A stretch of 64,000 nucleotides of DNA from Schaalia odontolytica (GCF_002847525.1 NZ_PKKM01000005.1:4814-68813), one strand, 5' to 3'; counted from the stretch's first letter, positions 1 to 9,377 are shown. The notes: generated from the letters alone by a model not told the origin. Numbers and translations: made by a program.

Positions 1-1136
1 GAGGACGACTGATCGAATGTATCGCCGGTCTCGTAGGTCGCAAGATTGAAGTCGTACAGTGAGGACTCGGAGCGGCGACCGTTGACGGTCGCACGACCAC
101 CGTGCAGCACCATGCGGATGTCGCCGGAGACATATTCCTGCGTGTGCTCGATGAACGCATCCATCGACTTCTTCAGCGGGGAGTACCACTGGGCCTCGTA
201 CACGAGCTCGCCCCAGGTCTGCTCCAGCTGACGCTTGTAGCGGCGCTGCATGCGCTCCAGCGTCACCGACTCGAGGGCCTGGTGGGCCTCGATGAGCGCG
301 ACGGCACCGGGAGCCTCGTAAATCTCGCGAGACTTGATACCGACGAGTCGGTCCTCGACCATGTCGATACGACCGATGCCCTGAGCGCCGGCGCGGCGGT
401 TCATCTCCTGGATGGCCTCGAGCGGCGTGACGGGACGGCCGTCGATAGCAACCGGGATGCCCTTATCGAAGGTGATGACGACCTCGTCAGGCAGCGGCGG
501 GTAGGTCGGGTCGTCGGTGTAGTTGTAGACGTCCTTCGTCGGGGCGTTCCACAGATCTTCGAGGAAGCCGGTCTCAATGGCGCGGCCCCACACGTTCTGG
601 TCGATCGAGAAGGGATTGTGCTTTGTCGTTTCGATCGGCAGGTTGTGCTTCTCGGCGTAGTCGATCGCGACGTCACGCGTCAGAGCGAGGTCACGGACAG
701 GGGAAATGCAGTCCATGTCGGGCGCCATCGAGGTAATCGAGACCTCGAAACGGACCTGGTCATTGCCCTTGCCCGTGCAGCCGTGGGCGACTGTCGACGC
801 ACCAAACTCGCGAGCCGCCTTCACCAGGTGCTTGGTGATGACGGGACGCGACAGTGCCGACACGAGGGGGTACTTGCCTTCGTACAGAGCGTTAGCCTTG
901 AGCGCGGGCATGCAGTATTCTTCTGCGAACTCGTCGCGGGCGTCCGCCACGTACGCTTCCACGGCGCCACAGTCGAGGGCGCGCTGGCGAATGACCTCAA
1001 GATCTTCTCCGCCCTGGCCGACGTCAACGGCGACGGCGACGACCTCGCGGCCGGTCTGCTCGCCGATCCATCCGATGGCGACAGAGGTGTCCAGGCCGCC
1101 TGAATACGCCAGGACGACGCGATCTTTGCTCGACAT
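1..1136 (-). CDS. argG: Argininosuccinate synthase, C-terminus cut by window edge
   Basis: Ligates citrulline and aspartate with ATP in the cytoplasmic arginine pathway. The gene reads leftwards from ATG at 1136 and stays open to base 1, so about 378 N-terminal residues are present and the C-terminus lies outside. The N-terminus carries the PP-loop AYSGGLDTS of this ATP-pyrophosphatase family, followed by [13 protein letters not shown] and the conserved block ending [17 protein letters not shown] Shine-Dalgarno sits 5 to 12 nt upstream of the start. argR lies 64 bp upstream on the same strand, so the repressor and a pathway gene are adjacent, as in many actinobacteria. Confidence 0.97.
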   Translation of the reverse strand, partial: MSSKDRVVLAYSGGLDTSVAIGWIGEQTGREVVAVAVDVGQGGEDLEVIRQRALDCGAVEAYVADARDEFAEEYCMPALKANALYEGKYPLVSALSRPVITKHLVKAAREFGASTVAHGCTGKGNDQVRFEVSITSMAPDMDCISPVRDLALTRDVAIDYAEKHNLPIETTKHNPFSIDQNVWGRAIETGFLEDLWNAPTKDVYNYTDDPTYPPLPDEVVITFDKGIPVAIDGRPVTPLEAIQEMNRRAGAQGIGRIDMVEDRLVGIKSREIYEAPGAVALIEAHQALESVTLERMQRRYKRQLEQTWGELVYEAQWYSPLKKSMDAFIEHTQEYVSGDIRMVLHGGRATVNGRRSESSLYDFNLATYETGDTFDQSS

Positions 1137-1200
1137 GTGGGTTCCTTCCAATTGTTGGGTTCGTGGTGCCCGGGCAGTGTTCGTACGAACGAGGCCGGAG

Positions 1201-1716
1201 CTAGTTTTCGGGGAGTGCGCCGGGTTCGGCGAGGGCCAGCAAGGATCGTTCAACCTCAGCCGCGCCTTCTTCGCTGCGGCAGATCACGAGGATTGTGTCG
1301 TCGCCAGCGATTGTTCCGGCGATCTCGTCGCGCCTCACCGCGTCGATCGACGACGCAAGGAGGTTAGCTGCACCCACCTGGGTACGCAGGACGAGCTGGT
1401 TTCCCACCTTCACGGAGGTGACAAGGAGGAGCTGGCACCAGCGCGCCAGACGGACGTTCGCGGCTTCAGCGTCGTGGGTAAGACCGCCGTCGTGGTCGGG
1501 CACCGTGTAGATGAGCGCACCGGATACATCGCGGATCTTCGTCGCGCGCAGGTCCATCAGATCGCGAGAGAGGGTCGTCTGGGTGACGTCAATCCCCCGC
1601 TCGGCCAGGCGAGCACGCAGTCCTTCCTGGCTACCGATCGACTCGGACGCCAGAAGATCACGGATCATCTCATGACGCGCACTCTTGGTGCTCGGAAACG
1701 CGGGTGTTGCACTCAT
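1201..1716 (-). CDS. argR: Arginine repressor ArgR
   Basis: About 171 residues. The N-terminal winged helix carries the family motif TQTTLSRDL. The C-terminal arginine-binding and oligomerisation domain ends with [15 protein letters not shown]. As a family, ArgR hexamers bind arginine and repress arginine genes. I chose ATG at 1716, not the longer in-frame openings at 1722 or 1776, because a perfect TATAAT at 1724-1729 lies 7 nt ahead of it, which would make the transcript leaderless. No Shine-Dalgarno is visible. An A/T-rich palindromic stretch (ATGCAT, CATATG) covers the start and could be an autoregulatory ARG-box half site; that is inference. Confidence 0.95.
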   Translation of the reverse strand: MSATPAFPSTKSARHEMIRDLLASESIGSQEGLRARLAERGIDVTQTTLSRDLMDLRATKIRDVSGALIYTVPDHDGGLTHDAEAANVRLARWCQLLLVTSVKVGNQLVLRTQVGAANLLASSIDAVRRDEIAGTIAGDDTILVICRSEEGAAEVERSLLALAEPGALPEN

Positions 1717-1723
1717 ATGCATG

Positions 1724-1754
1724 ATTATACACACGAACGCATATAAATAAGCAA
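1724..1754 (-). promoter_or_regulatory. argR promoter, leaderless layout
   Basis: On the minus strand a perfect -10 TATAAT occupies 1729-1724 and a plausible -35 TTGCTT occupies 1754-1749, with a 19-nt spacer. The -10 ends 7 nt before the argR ATG, so transcription should begin on or next to the start codon. The -35 is built from the end of the neighbouring terminator stem. Confidence 0.7.
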
Positions 1755-1784
1755 GCGGGCGAGGGATGTCCCTCACCCGCTTGC
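1751..1784 (-). terminator. Terminator of the flavodoxin gene
   Basis: Long inverted repeat: arm 1751-1766 pairs with 1769-1784 (GCAAGCGGG outer part, GAGGGA inner part, with one bulge). On the minus strand it is followed by TTATTTAT, an acceptable U-tract. It lies 12 nt past the flavodoxin stop and overlaps the -35 of the argR promoter. Confidence 0.85.
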
Positions 1785-1795
1785 TCTCACAACTC

Positions 1796-2284
1796 TCAGG
1801 CCTTCAACGCAGCCGCGATATCGTCGGCCCACGCCTCGATCGCGTCCCAGTCGCGGAAGTCGCCCTCAACGACACCGGCGAGGCGCGCAACCGAGCGCTC
1901 GCGCAGCGACAGAAGCTCCGGCTTGTAGCGACCCGGGAAGGTACGCAGCTCACGGCAGTTGACGTGGGTGAGCAGCGGACCGACACGATTACCATCCTGC
2001 TCCGAGTGCTTCGGCACGCCATTCATGCCGACGGAGAAGGCCCACACCGGCTTGTCGCGCAGATCATCCTTGAAGCGCTCCATGAAGTCGTGCGCCTCGG
2101 GCATCCACTGGAGAATGTAGACGGCAGAGCCAACGATCACAGCGTCGTAGGGTTCAACCGTGGTCACGTCAGCAGGCGCGACACGATCGACAGTGAAACC
2201 CGCCGCTTCGAGGCGCTTAGCGATGGCGTCGGCGACCTCATCCGTCGCCCCGTGCTTTGATGATGCAGTAACAAGGATGTGCAT
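1796..2284 (-). CDS. Flavodoxin-domain protein (HemG/protoporphyrinogen oxidase-like)
   Basis: 162 residues, a single flavodoxin-like domain. The N-terminus ILVTASSKHGATDEVADAI matches the FMN phosphate-binding loop of this class. VIVGSAVYILQWMP and VWAFSVGMNG correspond to later FMN-contacting loops. Such proteins bind FMN non-covalently and act as small electron carriers or oxidases; the substrate cannot be read from sequence. ATG 2284 is preferred: TACGAT at 2291-2296 lies exactly 6 nt upstream and there is no Shine-Dalgarno, so a leaderless mRNA is likely. Translation further upstream to 2353 is open but lacks family similarity. Monocistronic, with its own terminator. Confidence 0.85.
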   Translation of the reverse strand: MHILVTASSKHGATDEVADAIAKRLEAAGFTVDRVAPADVTTVEPYDAVIVGSAVYILQWMPEAHDFMERFKDDLRDKPVWAFSVGMNGVPKHSEQDGNRVGPLLTHVNCRELRTFPGRYKPELLSLRERSVARLAGVVEGDFRDWDAIEAWADDIAAALKA

Positions 2285-2305
2285 GTATCCATCGTAAAGC
2301 GAAGA

Positions 2306-2368
2306 CCGGTCGAATCGATGGGCACAACGCCCCAAATGAGTGGGGTGCCACACCGCCGATTCGACCGG
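2306..2368 (-). terminator. Large stem-loop downstream of pheT
   Basis: A perfect 12-bp inverted repeat (CCGGTCGAATCG at 2306-2317 with CGATTCGACCGG at 2357-2368) encloses a second nested hairpin containing CCCCA/TGGGG. On the minus strand it starts 19 nt after the pheT stop and is followed by TCTTCGCTTT. It is most simply the pheST terminator, although the stem-loop is unusually elaborate. Confidence 0.65.
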
Positions 2369-2386
2369 CCTGTCGCTTCGTGGGCC

Positions 2387-5035
2387 TTATGCGCGCAACG
2401 ACGCCCCCAGGACCTTGGATGCCTTCGCGACGACCTGCTCGCGTACCTGCGAGGATTCCTTCGCGGTCAGCGTGTGGTCAGCCGCGCGCAGACGCAACGC
2501 AAAGGCGAGAGAACGGTAGCCCTCGGGCACCTGATCGCCCTCATAGATGTCGAAAAGCGTCACGGACTCGGCAAGCTGGCCGGCCCCCTGGCGCACAATC
2601 TGCTCGACGCGCGACGCGGGGATATCGGAGGGCACGACGAGAGCAATGTCTTCCTTGGCCAGTGGGAACGTCGAGACACCCTTGACCTGGATGGGCGCCT
2701 CGCTCATCTGAGAGATCAGCGCATCCATGTCGATCTCGAATGCGCACGAACGGGACGGCAGGCCGAAGGCGCGGCAGGCCGCGGGCGACAGCTCGCCAGC
2801 AAGAGCAACATCGACGAGGTCACGACCAGCGCGCACGAAGACGCGTGCGACGCGGCCGGGGTGGAACGGTGCGACCGCTGCGGGATCCGTCGCCGGAGCA
2901 GGCATCGGAGCACCCTTGTGCGCGGGCACCTCGTCCATCCAAGCGCGGGTCACCTCAACGCGTACGCCGAGCCCCGAGGCCACACGACGCACGTACTCGA
3001 GGGCGTCGGCCCAGTCGTAAGCGCGGGCGTTCGCCAGGACACCGGCCGGAACAGCCTGTCCGGTCAGGACACCGCCAATGCGCCAGGGCTGCGCGGGAAT
3101 ACCAGCTTCAAGCGCCGCGATCACCTCGTCGGAGGGACGTTCCTGAGCGCTGGGCAGGTCCGCCGGGACAGTGCCCGCGGGACGGGCAACCTTGGCGACC
3201 TCGAAGATCGCGACGTCTGCGTTGGAGCGCGACACGTTACGGCCGGCGACGTCGAGAAGGGTATCGAGCACCGTGGTGCGCAGCCAGGGGGCGTCATCCG
3301 CCATCGGGTTGCGCAGGCGCAGGGCCTCGCGACGCGGATCGTCGGCGGGAACACCCTGACGATCCCAGGTGTCGGACACGAACGGGTAGGACTCGACCTC
3401 GACCAATCCGCCATCGGCCAGCGTAGCGGCGGCCAGACGGCGCGCCTTCTGCGCGACAGTCAGACCGTGGCCAGCCGGAGCAGTCGGCATCACAACGGGG
3501 ATATTGTCGTAGCCGTCGAGACGCGCGACTTCCTCGACCAGGTCTGCCGGGAGCGTGAGATCGGGACGCCACGAGGGAGCCGTCACCGTGAACGCGCCAT
3601 TATCGGGGCCTTCGACGACGCAGCCGACCGTGCGCAGTAGCTCGGCGATGCGCTCGGGGGCGTGGGCCACGCCGGTCAGGCGTTCCACCTCACCGACGGG
3701 CAGCGAAATGACGACAGCCTCGCCGCGCTGATCTACATCCGTGACGCCCGGATCGAGCGTGCCGCCACCGTATTCGACGAGGAGCTCAACGGCACGCTGG
3801 GCAGCCACCGCGGGAAGCTGCGGGTCCGTGCCGCGCTCGAAGCGCTTCGCGGCCTCCGAGTGCAGCTTGTGTCGGCGCGAGCTGCGGGCGACGGACACCG
3901 AATCGAAGTGTGCAGCCTCGAACAGCACGTCAGTCGTTCCTTCGCCAACCTCGGAGTAGGCACCACCCATGACACCGGCGATACCGATGATGCGTGATCC
4001 CTCTCCCTCGGGAGAGTCGGTGATGAGCAGATCCTGCGGGTCGAGCTCGCGCTTTTCCTCGTCCAGGGTCACCAGCGTCTCGCCCGCGCGAGCGCGGCGC
4101 ACGACGATCGGGGCGGCCAGGTCGCCCAGGTCGTAGGCGTGCATCGGCTGACCGAGGTCAAGCATGACGTAGTTAGTAATGTCAACGGCCAAAGACAGCG
4201 AGCGCATGCCTGCGGCTTCGAGACGCTCGACCATCCAGCGCGGAGTCGCAGCGTTGGGGTTCGTGCCGCGCACGACGCGAGCAACGAAACGGTCCACACC
4301 GACGCGGCCGCGGATCGGGGCGTCGTCGGAGAATACGACCGGGAAACCGTCGGCGTTCGCAGCAGGCGGCTCAGCCGCGATCACGCCGGGCAGCCCCGGA
4401 TCGCGGAACGCGGCGCCCGTCGAGTGCGAGTACTCGCGAGCAATGCCGCGCATCGAGAAGCAGTAGCCGCGGTCCGGGGTCACGTTGATCTCGAGGACCT
4501 CTTCGCCCAGCCCCAGCCAGGAAACAATGTCCGTACCGACGGCAGGAATCTCGCGGTCCGGGAAGTACTTCGGCAGCACGATGATGCCGTCATGGTCCTC
4601 CCCCAGTCCGAGTTCGCGCGCGGAACAGATCATGCCGTCAGAGACGTGACCGTAGGTCTTGCGCGCGGCGATCTGGAAGTCTCCGGGCAGAATTGCCCCG
4701 GGCAAAGACACGACGACCAGGTCGTCGACGTCGAAGTTGTGGGCACCGCAGATGATGCCGCGGCTCGGCAGCTCCGAGGGCTCCTTGCCGGTGCCGGGAG
4801 CATCGTTGTGCTCGCCGACATCCACGCGGCAGTAGTTCACGATCTTGCCGTTCGAGGCGGTCTCCTCCACACGGGTGAGGACGCGACCCACCACGAGCGG
4901 GCCGGTGACTCGCGCCGGGTGAATCTCTTCCTCTTCAAGGCCGACCTTCACGAGGGCGGCGGCAAGCGCCTCGGCATCCGTGCCCTCGGGAACATCAACG
5001 TGGTCGGACAGCCAGCTCAGCGGAACCATAGGCAT
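2387..5035 (-). CDS. pheT: Phenylalanine-tRNA ligase beta subunit
   Basis: About 882 residues, full length for the bacterial type. Domain order: EMAP/tRNA-binding domain near the N-terminus (GPLVVGRVLTRVE), the B3/4 editing domain (RGYCFSMRGIARE region), B5, the catalytic-like core (NPMADDAPWLRTT), and the C-terminal ferredoxin-fold anticodon-binding domain (VSTFPLAKEDIALVVP). It forms an alpha2-beta2 enzyme with PheS that charges tRNA-Phe and hydrolyses mischarged Tyr-tRNA. ATG 5035 is chosen because it follows the pheS TGA by a single base, so the two genes are translationally coupled; an in-frame ATG six bases further in is an alternative. Confidence 0.97.
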   Translation of the reverse strand: MPMVPLSWLSDHVDVPEGTDAEALAAALVKVGLEEEEIHPARVTGPLVVGRVLTRVEETASNGKIVNYCRVDVGEHNDAPGTGKEPSELPSRGIICGAHNFDVDDLVVVSLPGAILPGDFQIAARKTYGHVSDGMICSARELGLGEDHDGIIVLPKYFPDREIPAVGTDIVSWLGLGEEVLEINVTPDRGYCFSMRGIAREYSHSTGAAFRDPGLPGVIAAEPPAANADGFPVVFSDDAPIRGRVGVDRFVARVVRGTNPNAATPRWMVERLEAAGMRSLSLAVDITNYVMLDLGQPMHAYDLGDLAAPIVVRRARAGETLVTLDEEKRELDPQDLLITDSPEGEGSRIIGIAGVMGGAYSEVGEGTTDVLFEAAHFDSVSVARSSRRHKLHSEAAKRFERGTDPQLPAVAAQRAVELLVEYGGGTLDPGVTDVDQRGEAVVISLPVGEVERLTGVAHAPERIAELLRTVGCVVEGPDNGAFTVTAPSWRPDLTLPADLVEEVARLDGYDNIPVVMPTAPAGHGLTVAQKARRLAAATLADGGLVEVESYPFVSDTWDRQGVPADDPRREALRLRNPMADDAPWLRTTVLDTLLDVAGRNVSRSNADVAIFEVAKVARPAGTVPADLPSAQERPSDEVIAALEAGIPAQPWRIGGVLTGQAVPAGVLANARAYDWADALEYVRRVASGLGVRVEVTRAWMDEVPAHKGAPMPAPATDPAAVAPFHPGRVARVFVRAGRDLVDVALAGELSPAACRAFGLPSRSCAFEIDMDALISQMSEAPIQVKGVSTFPLAKEDIALVVPSDIPASRVEQIVRQGAGQLAESVTLFDIYEGDQVPEGYRSLAFALRLRAADHTLTAKESSQVREQVVAKASKVLGASLRA

Positions 5036-5036
5036 G

Positions 5037-6122
5037 TCAGTTACCCCTTCCATTCACTCCGAACTGCTGGGAGAAACGAACGTCTCCCTCAACGATGTCA
5101 TGCATGTCGGCGATGCCGTGACGCAGCATCAGCGTGCGCTCGATACCCATGCCGAACGCGAAGCCCGAGTAAACCTCGGGGTCGACGCCGTTGGCGCGCA
5201 GCACGTTCGGGTTGACCATGCCGCAGCCGCCCCACTCGATCCAGCCGGGGCCGCCCTTCTTCTGCGGAAACCATAGATCCATCTCGGCGCTGGGCTCCGT
5301 GAACGGGAAGTACGAGGGACGCAGACGGGTCTTCGCCTCGGGGCCGAACATGGCCTTGGCGAAGTGGTCGAGGACGCCCTTCAGGTGAGCCATCGTCAGG
5401 CCCTTATCGACGGCGAGGCCCTCCACCTGGTGGAACACCGGCGTGTGCGTCGCATCAAGAGCGTCGGAGCGGAACACCTTGCCGGGGCACGCCACGTAGA
5501 GAGGCACGCCACGCGACAGCATCGCATGCGACTGGACCGGAGAGGTGTGCGTGCGCATCACCAGGTGTGCACCATCCTCGGTCTCGGCGCCCACACTACG
5601 GCCGTCGATGTAGAGCGTGTCCTGCATCTGGCGAGCGGGGTGATCGATGTCGAAGTTCAGCGAGTCGAAGTTGAACCACTCGTGCTCGATCTCCGGCCCC
5701 TCGGCGATATCCCAGCCCATCGCCACGAAGAAGTCGGCAACCTCTTCCATCAGGGTCTCGAGGGGGTGGCGAGCTCCCACCGCGCGACGCGCAGTCGGCA
5801 GCGTCACGTCCACGGACTCCTCGACCAGCATACGAGCCTCATGCTCAGCGGCGAGAACGGCCTTGCGCGCCTCGAGCGCGTCAGTCAAAGCCTTGCGCGC
5901 CTGTCCAAGGTTCTTACCGGCGAGACCGCGCTGCGCGGGTTCGAGTGAGCCGATCGTGCGATTCGCCGTGACAAGGGGTGCCTGATCACCGAGGATCGCA
6001 GCTCGGACGGCCTTGAGAGCGTCGAGTGAATCCGCGGCTTCGATATCGGCGAGGCCGGCCTCGCAAACGGCGTTGACGGCTGCCTCGTCAAGAGGATCAA
6101 GGTCAGGGGCATTGCCAGCCAT
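5037..6122 (-). CDS. pheS: Phenylalanine-tRNA ligase alpha subunit
   Basis: 361 residues with an N-terminal coiled-coil arm and a class II synthetase core. Visible class II elements include [19 protein letters not shown], the motif 2 region [17 protein letters not shown] and motif 3 [18 protein letters not shown]. It provides the catalytic site of the PheST heterotetramer. ATG 6122 has a GAAGGAAG Shine-Dalgarno 5 to 12 nt upstream; the in-frame opening to 6146 is longer than the family. First gene of the pheST operon. A TAGGAT -10 at 6186-6191 would give a leader of about 57 nt with no obvious T-box or leader peptide. Confidence 0.97.
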   Translation of the reverse strand: MAGNAPDLDPLDEAAVNAVCEAGLADIEAADSLDALKAVRAAILGDQAPLVTANRTIGSLEPAQRGLAGKNLGQARKALTDALEARKAVLAAEHEARMLVEESVDVTLPTARRAVGARHPLETLMEEVADFFVAMGWDIAEGPEIEHEWFNFDSLNFDIDHPARQMQDTLYIDGRSVGAETEDGAHLVMRTHTSPVQSHAMLSRGVPLYVACPGKVFRSDALDATHTPVFHQVEGLAVDKGLTMAHLKGVLDHFAKAMFGPEAKTRLRPSYFPFTEPSAEMDLWFPQKKGGPGWIEWGGCGMVNPNVLRANGVDPEVYSGFAFGMGIERTLMLRHGIADMHDIVEGDVRFSQQFGVNGRGN

Positions 6123-6185
6123 GTCCTGCTTCCTTCTTCTTTCCATCTGGGGTCATTACTGCGCGCATGACGCGCACCGCCCACT

Positions 6186-6247
6186 ATCCTACCCGTTCAC
6201 CTATCCTCACAGCTCACCGGATCCACGGGCGCGCTACCCTGTAAGAC
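6186..6247. promoter_or_regulatory. Divergent pheS / panB promoters
   Basis: Minus strand: TAGGAT at 6191-6186, about 64 nt before the pheS ATG. Plus strand: TACCCT at 6235-6240 followed by 7 nt and an in-frame GTG at 6248. The -10 calls are by eye; convincing -35 elements are not visible. Confidence 0.45.
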
Positions 6248-6292
6248 GTGAATGCGCTCTCGCGCGCTCCAACAGCTCACCGAAGGAATCCC

Positions 6293-7153
6293 GTGTCTCA
6301 CATCACGCAACCGGAGAACGCGGCCACGGCCTCGTCCCAGGCGCCCGCCCTCTTTTCTGCCAAGCGTGTGCGTATCCAGCACATCGCGCGCGCCAAGGCC
6401 GAGGGCATTCCCCTCACGATGCTCACCGCCTACGATGCGCTCACTGCGCCCATTCTCGAGGCAGCGGGCGTTGACATGCTGCTCGTTGGCGATTCGCTCG
6501 GCAACGTGATTCTCGGCCACTCTTCGACACTGCCCGTGACCCTGGAGGACATGGAGCGCGCCACCGCCGCCGTCGCTCGCTCGACCTCGCGCGCCATGAT
6601 CGTCGCCGATCTGCCCTTCGGCACCTACGAGGACACGGTCGAGCACGCTTTTGCCTCCGCAACTCGCCTCATGAAGGCCGGGGCACACGCGGTGAAGCTT
6701 GAGGGCGGGCAGAGCCGCGCTCATATTATTGCTGGCCTCGTCTCGGCCGGTATCCCCGTGTGCGCACACCTGGGCTACACGCCCCAGTCGGAAAACACCT
6801 TGGGCGGGCCCCGCATGCAGGGCCGTGGAGCCGGCGCCGATGCGCTTCGCCAAGACGCCGAGGCCGTCGAGAAGGCCGGCGCCTTCGCCGTCGTCTTCGA
6901 GATGGTGCCCGCTTCTATCGCCACGGAACTCACTCAGACGCTCTCAATCGCAACGATCGGTATTGGCGCTGGTCCCAACACGGACGGCCAGGTTCTCGTC
7001 TGGTCCGACATGGCGGGCTACTCCGACTGGACGCCGTCGTTCGTGCGCACGTTCGGCCAGCTCGGAGCGGCCCTCCGCGAGGCTGCGTCCGACTACGTGG
7101 AGGCCGTGCGCGAGCGTTCCTTCCCCGGACCCGACAACTACAAGAACGACTGA
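6293..7153 (+). CDS. panB: 3-methyl-2-oxobutanoate hydroxymethyltransferase
   Basis: Transfers a hydroxymethyl group from methylenetetrahydrofolate to ketoisovalerate, the first committed step to pantothenate and CoA. It is a (beta/alpha)8 barrel. Family signatures are MLTAYDALTAPILE, LLVGDSLGNV with the Mg-binding Asp, VADLPFGTYE, KLEGG, TPQSENTLGG and GIGAGPNTDGQVLVW. I used GTG 6293 (286 residues) because GAAGGAA lies 4 nt upstream. An alternative GTG at 6248 adds 15 residues and sits 7 nt behind a TACCCT hexamer, so a leaderless longer form is also possible. No panC is seen nearby; map follows after 27 nt. Confidence 0.95.
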   Translation: MSHITQPENAATASSQAPALFSAKRVRIQHIARAKAEGIPLTMLTAYDALTAPILEAAGVDMLLVGDSLGNVILGHSSTLPVTLEDMERATAAVARSTSRAMIVADLPFGTYEDTVEHAFASATRLMKAGAHAVKLEGGQSRAHIIAGLVSAGIPVCAHLGYTPQSENTLGGPRMQGRGAGADALRQDAEAVEKAGAFAVVFEMVPASIATELTQTLSIATIGIGAGPNTDGQVLVWSDMAGYSDWTPSFVRTFGQLGAALREAASDYVEAVRERSFPGPDNYKND

Positions 7154-7180
7154 CGCTACCCGCTGAGAAGAGGAATACAC

Positions 7181-8065
7181 ATGGAAGCATCCGCACTCGC
7201 TCGTCGTGCACCCCTCGGCACGCTAAAGCCGGGACGCGTCTCACCAATGCGCGCGGTCCCCGAGCACATCGAGCGCCCCGAATACATGTTCCACGACGGC
7301 CCCGAGCGCGTCACTGCCTCGGAGATCAAGAGCCCCGAGACTATCGCGAAGATCCGCGAGGCCGGACGTATCGCGGCGGGCGCCATCGAGGCCGTCGGCG
7401 CGGCCATCGCACCGGGCGTCACCACCGAGGAACTCGACCGCATCGGCCACGAGTTCCTCATCGCGCACGACGCCTACCCCTCATGCCTGGGCTACATGGG
7501 CTTCCCCAAGTCCATCTGCACCTCCATCAATGAGGTCATCTGCCACGGCATTCCCGACGACCGTCCGCTCGAAGACGGCGACATCATCAACATCGACATC
7601 ACCGCCTACAAGGACGGCGTGCACGGCGACACGTGCGCGATGTTCGAGGTTGGCACCGTCGACGAGGAGTCACACCTGCTCATCGAGCGCACGAAGAACG
7701 CCATGATGCGCGGCATCAAGGCCGTCGGCCCCGGCCGCGAGATCAACGTGATCGGTCGCGTCATCGAGGCCTACGCGAAGCGCTTCGACTACGGCGTGGT
7801 GCGCGACTACACCGGACACGGCGTCGGCGAAGCCTTCCACTCCGGTCTGATCATCCCCCACTACGACGCAGCTCCGGCGTACGACACGGTCATGGAGCCC
7901 GGCATGGTCTTCACGATCGAGCCGATGCTGACCCTCGGCACGGTCGAGTGGGAGCAGTGGGACGACGACTGGACGATCGTCACCGCCGATCGTTCGCGCA
8001 CGGCCCAGTTCGAGCACACGATCGTCGTCACCGAGGATGGGGCTGAAATTCTCACCCTTCCGTGA
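7181..8065 (+). CDS. map: Methionine aminopeptidase type I, N-terminally extended
   Basis: 294 residues, about 40 longer at the N-terminus than minimal type I enzymes. The extension (roughly residues 1-45) is Pro/Arg-rich with [13 protein letters not shown], resembling the PxxP-containing linker of mycobacterial MetAP1c that is thought to contact the ribosome. The catalytic core shows the metal ligands in [32 protein letters not shown] and FEHTIVV. It removes initiator Met from nascent proteins. Start ATG 7181 has AGAAGAGGAA upstream. Probably co-transcribed with panB. Confidence 0.95.
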   Translation: MEASALARRAPLGTLKPGRVSPMRAVPEHIERPEYMFHDGPERVTASEIKSPETIAKIREAGRIAAGAIEAVGAAIAPGVTTEELDRIGHEFLIAHDAYPSCLGYMGFPKSICTSINEVICHGIPDDRPLEDGDIINIDITAYKDGVHGDTCAMFEVGTVDEESHLLIERTKNAMMRGIKAVGPGREINVIGRVIEAYAKRFDYGVVRDYTGHGVGEAFHSGLIIPHYDAAPAYDTVMEPGMVFTIEPMLTLGTVEWEQWDDDWTIVTADRSRTAQFEHTIVVTEDGAEILTLP

Positions 8066-8081
8066 CGCTGATTCTTCGAGG

Positions 8082-8115
8082 CCCGCCTTCGACTCTCACA
8101 GTCTGAGGCGGGTTT
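8082..8115 (+). terminator. Terminator after map
   Basis: CCCGCCT (8082-8088) pairs with AGGCGGG (8106-8112), with an inner GACT/AGTC stem, followed by TTTCG on the plus strand. It begins 16 nt after the map stop. Confidence 0.75.
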
Positions 8116-8137
8116 CGCTATTAGTCGTGACATCCCA

Positions 8138-8173
8138 TACAATTCGGGTACGGCGGGCTTCAGGGGCCCGCCG
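8138..8173 (+). promoter_or_regulatory. ppgK promoter and 5' leader hairpin
   Basis: A -10-like TACAAT at 8138-8143 is followed by a perfect 8-bp hairpin, CGGCGGGC at 8151-8158 with GCCCGCCG at 8166-8173, right at the predicted 5' end of the mRNA. The Shine-Dalgarno GAGGAGGGG lies about 22 nt further on. A hairpin at the very 5' end may stabilise the message; that is inference. Confidence 0.45.
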
Positions 8174-8204
8174 ACAACAGGATTTCATTACCCGAGGAGG
8201 GGTC

Positions 8205-8957
8205 ATGGCTCAGGTCGCATGCGGCATCGATATCGGCGGATCGGGCGTCAAGGGCGCGCTCGTTGATCTGGAAACCGGCGAGTACATCGGCGATCAGGTT
8301 CGAATTCCCACCCCCACCCCCGCGACGCCCGACGCTGTCGCAGCGGTGTGCCGCGAGGTCATCGATCAGCTCGGCGTCACAATCGGCGTTCCGATCGGCG
8401 TCACCTTCCCCGCCCCCGTCTTTGACGGCGTCATCCCCTACATGGCGAATCTCGACCAGTCGTGGGTCAACGTCAATGTCGACGAGCTGATGGAGCGCTA
8501 CCTGGGACGCGCTGTCGTCGCACTAAACGACGCGGACGCGGCGGGTATCGCCGAGGTCGCATTCGGCGCAGCCAAGGGCCGCGACGGCGTCATCGTGTTC
8601 ACCACCCAGGGCACCGGAATCGGCTCGGCGATTATCGTCAACGGCACTCTCCTCACCAACACCGAGCTCGGCCACCTCGAGATCGACGGCACCGATGCGG
8701 AGAAGAACGCCTCCTCGGGCCAGAAGACCCTCCAGGGCCTGAACTGGGAGCAGTGGGCGCAGCGCCTCCAGCGCTACTACAGCCACGTCGAGTTCCTGCT
8801 CAACCCCGACCTCTTCGTGGTCGGTGGCGGCGTGTCTGAGAACCACGAGAAGTTCATGCCGCTCCTGGATCTGAAGACCCCGATGATCCCCGCGAAGCTT
8901 CTCAACACCGCCGGCATCGTCGGTGCCGCCTACTACGCGGCGCAGCACAGCGCCTGA
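8205..8957 (+). CDS. ppgK: Polyphosphate glucokinase
   Basis: 250 residues, ROK-type sugar kinase fold. The N-terminus CGIDIGGSGVKGALVD is the phosphate-donor loop of the polyphosphate/ATP glucokinase subgroup. FTTQGTGIGSAI and LLTNTELGHLEI are the second phosphate loop and glucose-binding ExGH-type motif characteristic of actinobacterial PPGK. It phosphorylates glucose from polyphosphate, usually also ATP. It lacks the zinc-binding Cys cluster of ROK repressors and has no HTH. ATG 8205 has a strong GAGGAGGGG ribosome site; in-frame codons upstream run through the leader hairpin and are rejected. It ends in a bidirectional terminator shared with rnpB. Confidence 0.93.
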   Translation: MAQVACGIDIGGSGVKGALVDLETGEYIGDQVRIPTPTPATPDAVAAVCREVIDQLGVTIGVPIGVTFPAPVFDGVIPYMANLDQSWVNVNVDELMERYLGRAVVALNDADAAGIAEVAFGAAKGRDGVIVFTTQGTGIGSAIIVNGTLLTNTELGHLEIDGTDAEKNASSGQKTLQGLNWEQWAQRLQRYYSHVEFLLNPDLFVVGGGVSENHEKFMPLLDLKTPMIPAKLLNTAGIVGAAYYAAQHSA

Positions 8958-8977
8958 TCGCGGACGCACCGAGCACG

Positions 8978-9011
8978 CAGAAGGACCCCGACGCGAGTCG
9001 GGGTCCTTCTG
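8978..9011. terminator. Bidirectional terminator between ppgK and rnpB
   Basis: Perfect 15-bp stem: 8978-8992 pairs with 8997-9011 (core GGACCCCGAC / GTCGGGGTCC) around a GCGA tetraloop. It serves ppgK on plus and the 3' end of RNase P RNA on minus. Confidence 0.9.
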
Positions 9012-9377
9012 GCATCTGTCGGCCTATACGCCGGGTTCTGTCACGCACGCCGTTACCGGTCGTGCGGTGGCGACCATCTATCTAGGACCGTCGTTACCGA
9101 CGGCCTCCAGCAACCTACCCGCAGGCATTGGACGGGCCGCCCTGCCTGCTGCTCGGTCTTGCTCCGGGTGGGGTTTACCTAGCCGACGCAGTCACCTGCG
9201 CCGCTGGTGAGCTCTTACCTCGCCTTTTCACCCTTACCGCCGCATACGCGCCGGTGGTTTGTTTTCTGTGGCACTGTCCCGCGGGTTACCCCGGGTGGCT
9301 GTTAGCCATCACCCTGCCCTGTGGAGCCCGGACGTTCCTCGAGCGTTTCCGCGCGCGGCCGCCCAGCCGGCAGATCC
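9012..9377 (-). ncRNA. rnpB: RNase P RNA, bacterial class A
   Basis: Catalytic RNA of RNase P, which matures tRNA 5' ends. Read on the minus strand it contains the conserved 5' core GAGGAACGTCCGGGCTCC, ACAGGGCAGGGTG, later GGGTGAAAAGGCGAGGTAAG, and the 3' core ACAGAACCCGGCGTATAGG. P1 can be formed between ATCTGCCGGC (9375-9366) and GCCGACAGAT (9023-9014) with one mismatch, which sets the ends. A -10 TATGAT at 9389-9384 predicts a 5' end near 9377, in agreement. The first core motif has C where AAAGUCC is the usual form. Ends are accurate to a few bases. Confidence 0.95.

Noticed and set aside
2279..3640. 453-residue open frame on plus, opposite pheT
   Set aside because: Arg/His/Gly-rich composition typical of antisense frames, no family similarity; pheT is clear on minus.
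9012..9377. Protein-coding frames in the rnpB interval
   Set aside because: Conserved RNase P RNA core motifs, a matching promoter and a terminator fully account for the stretch.
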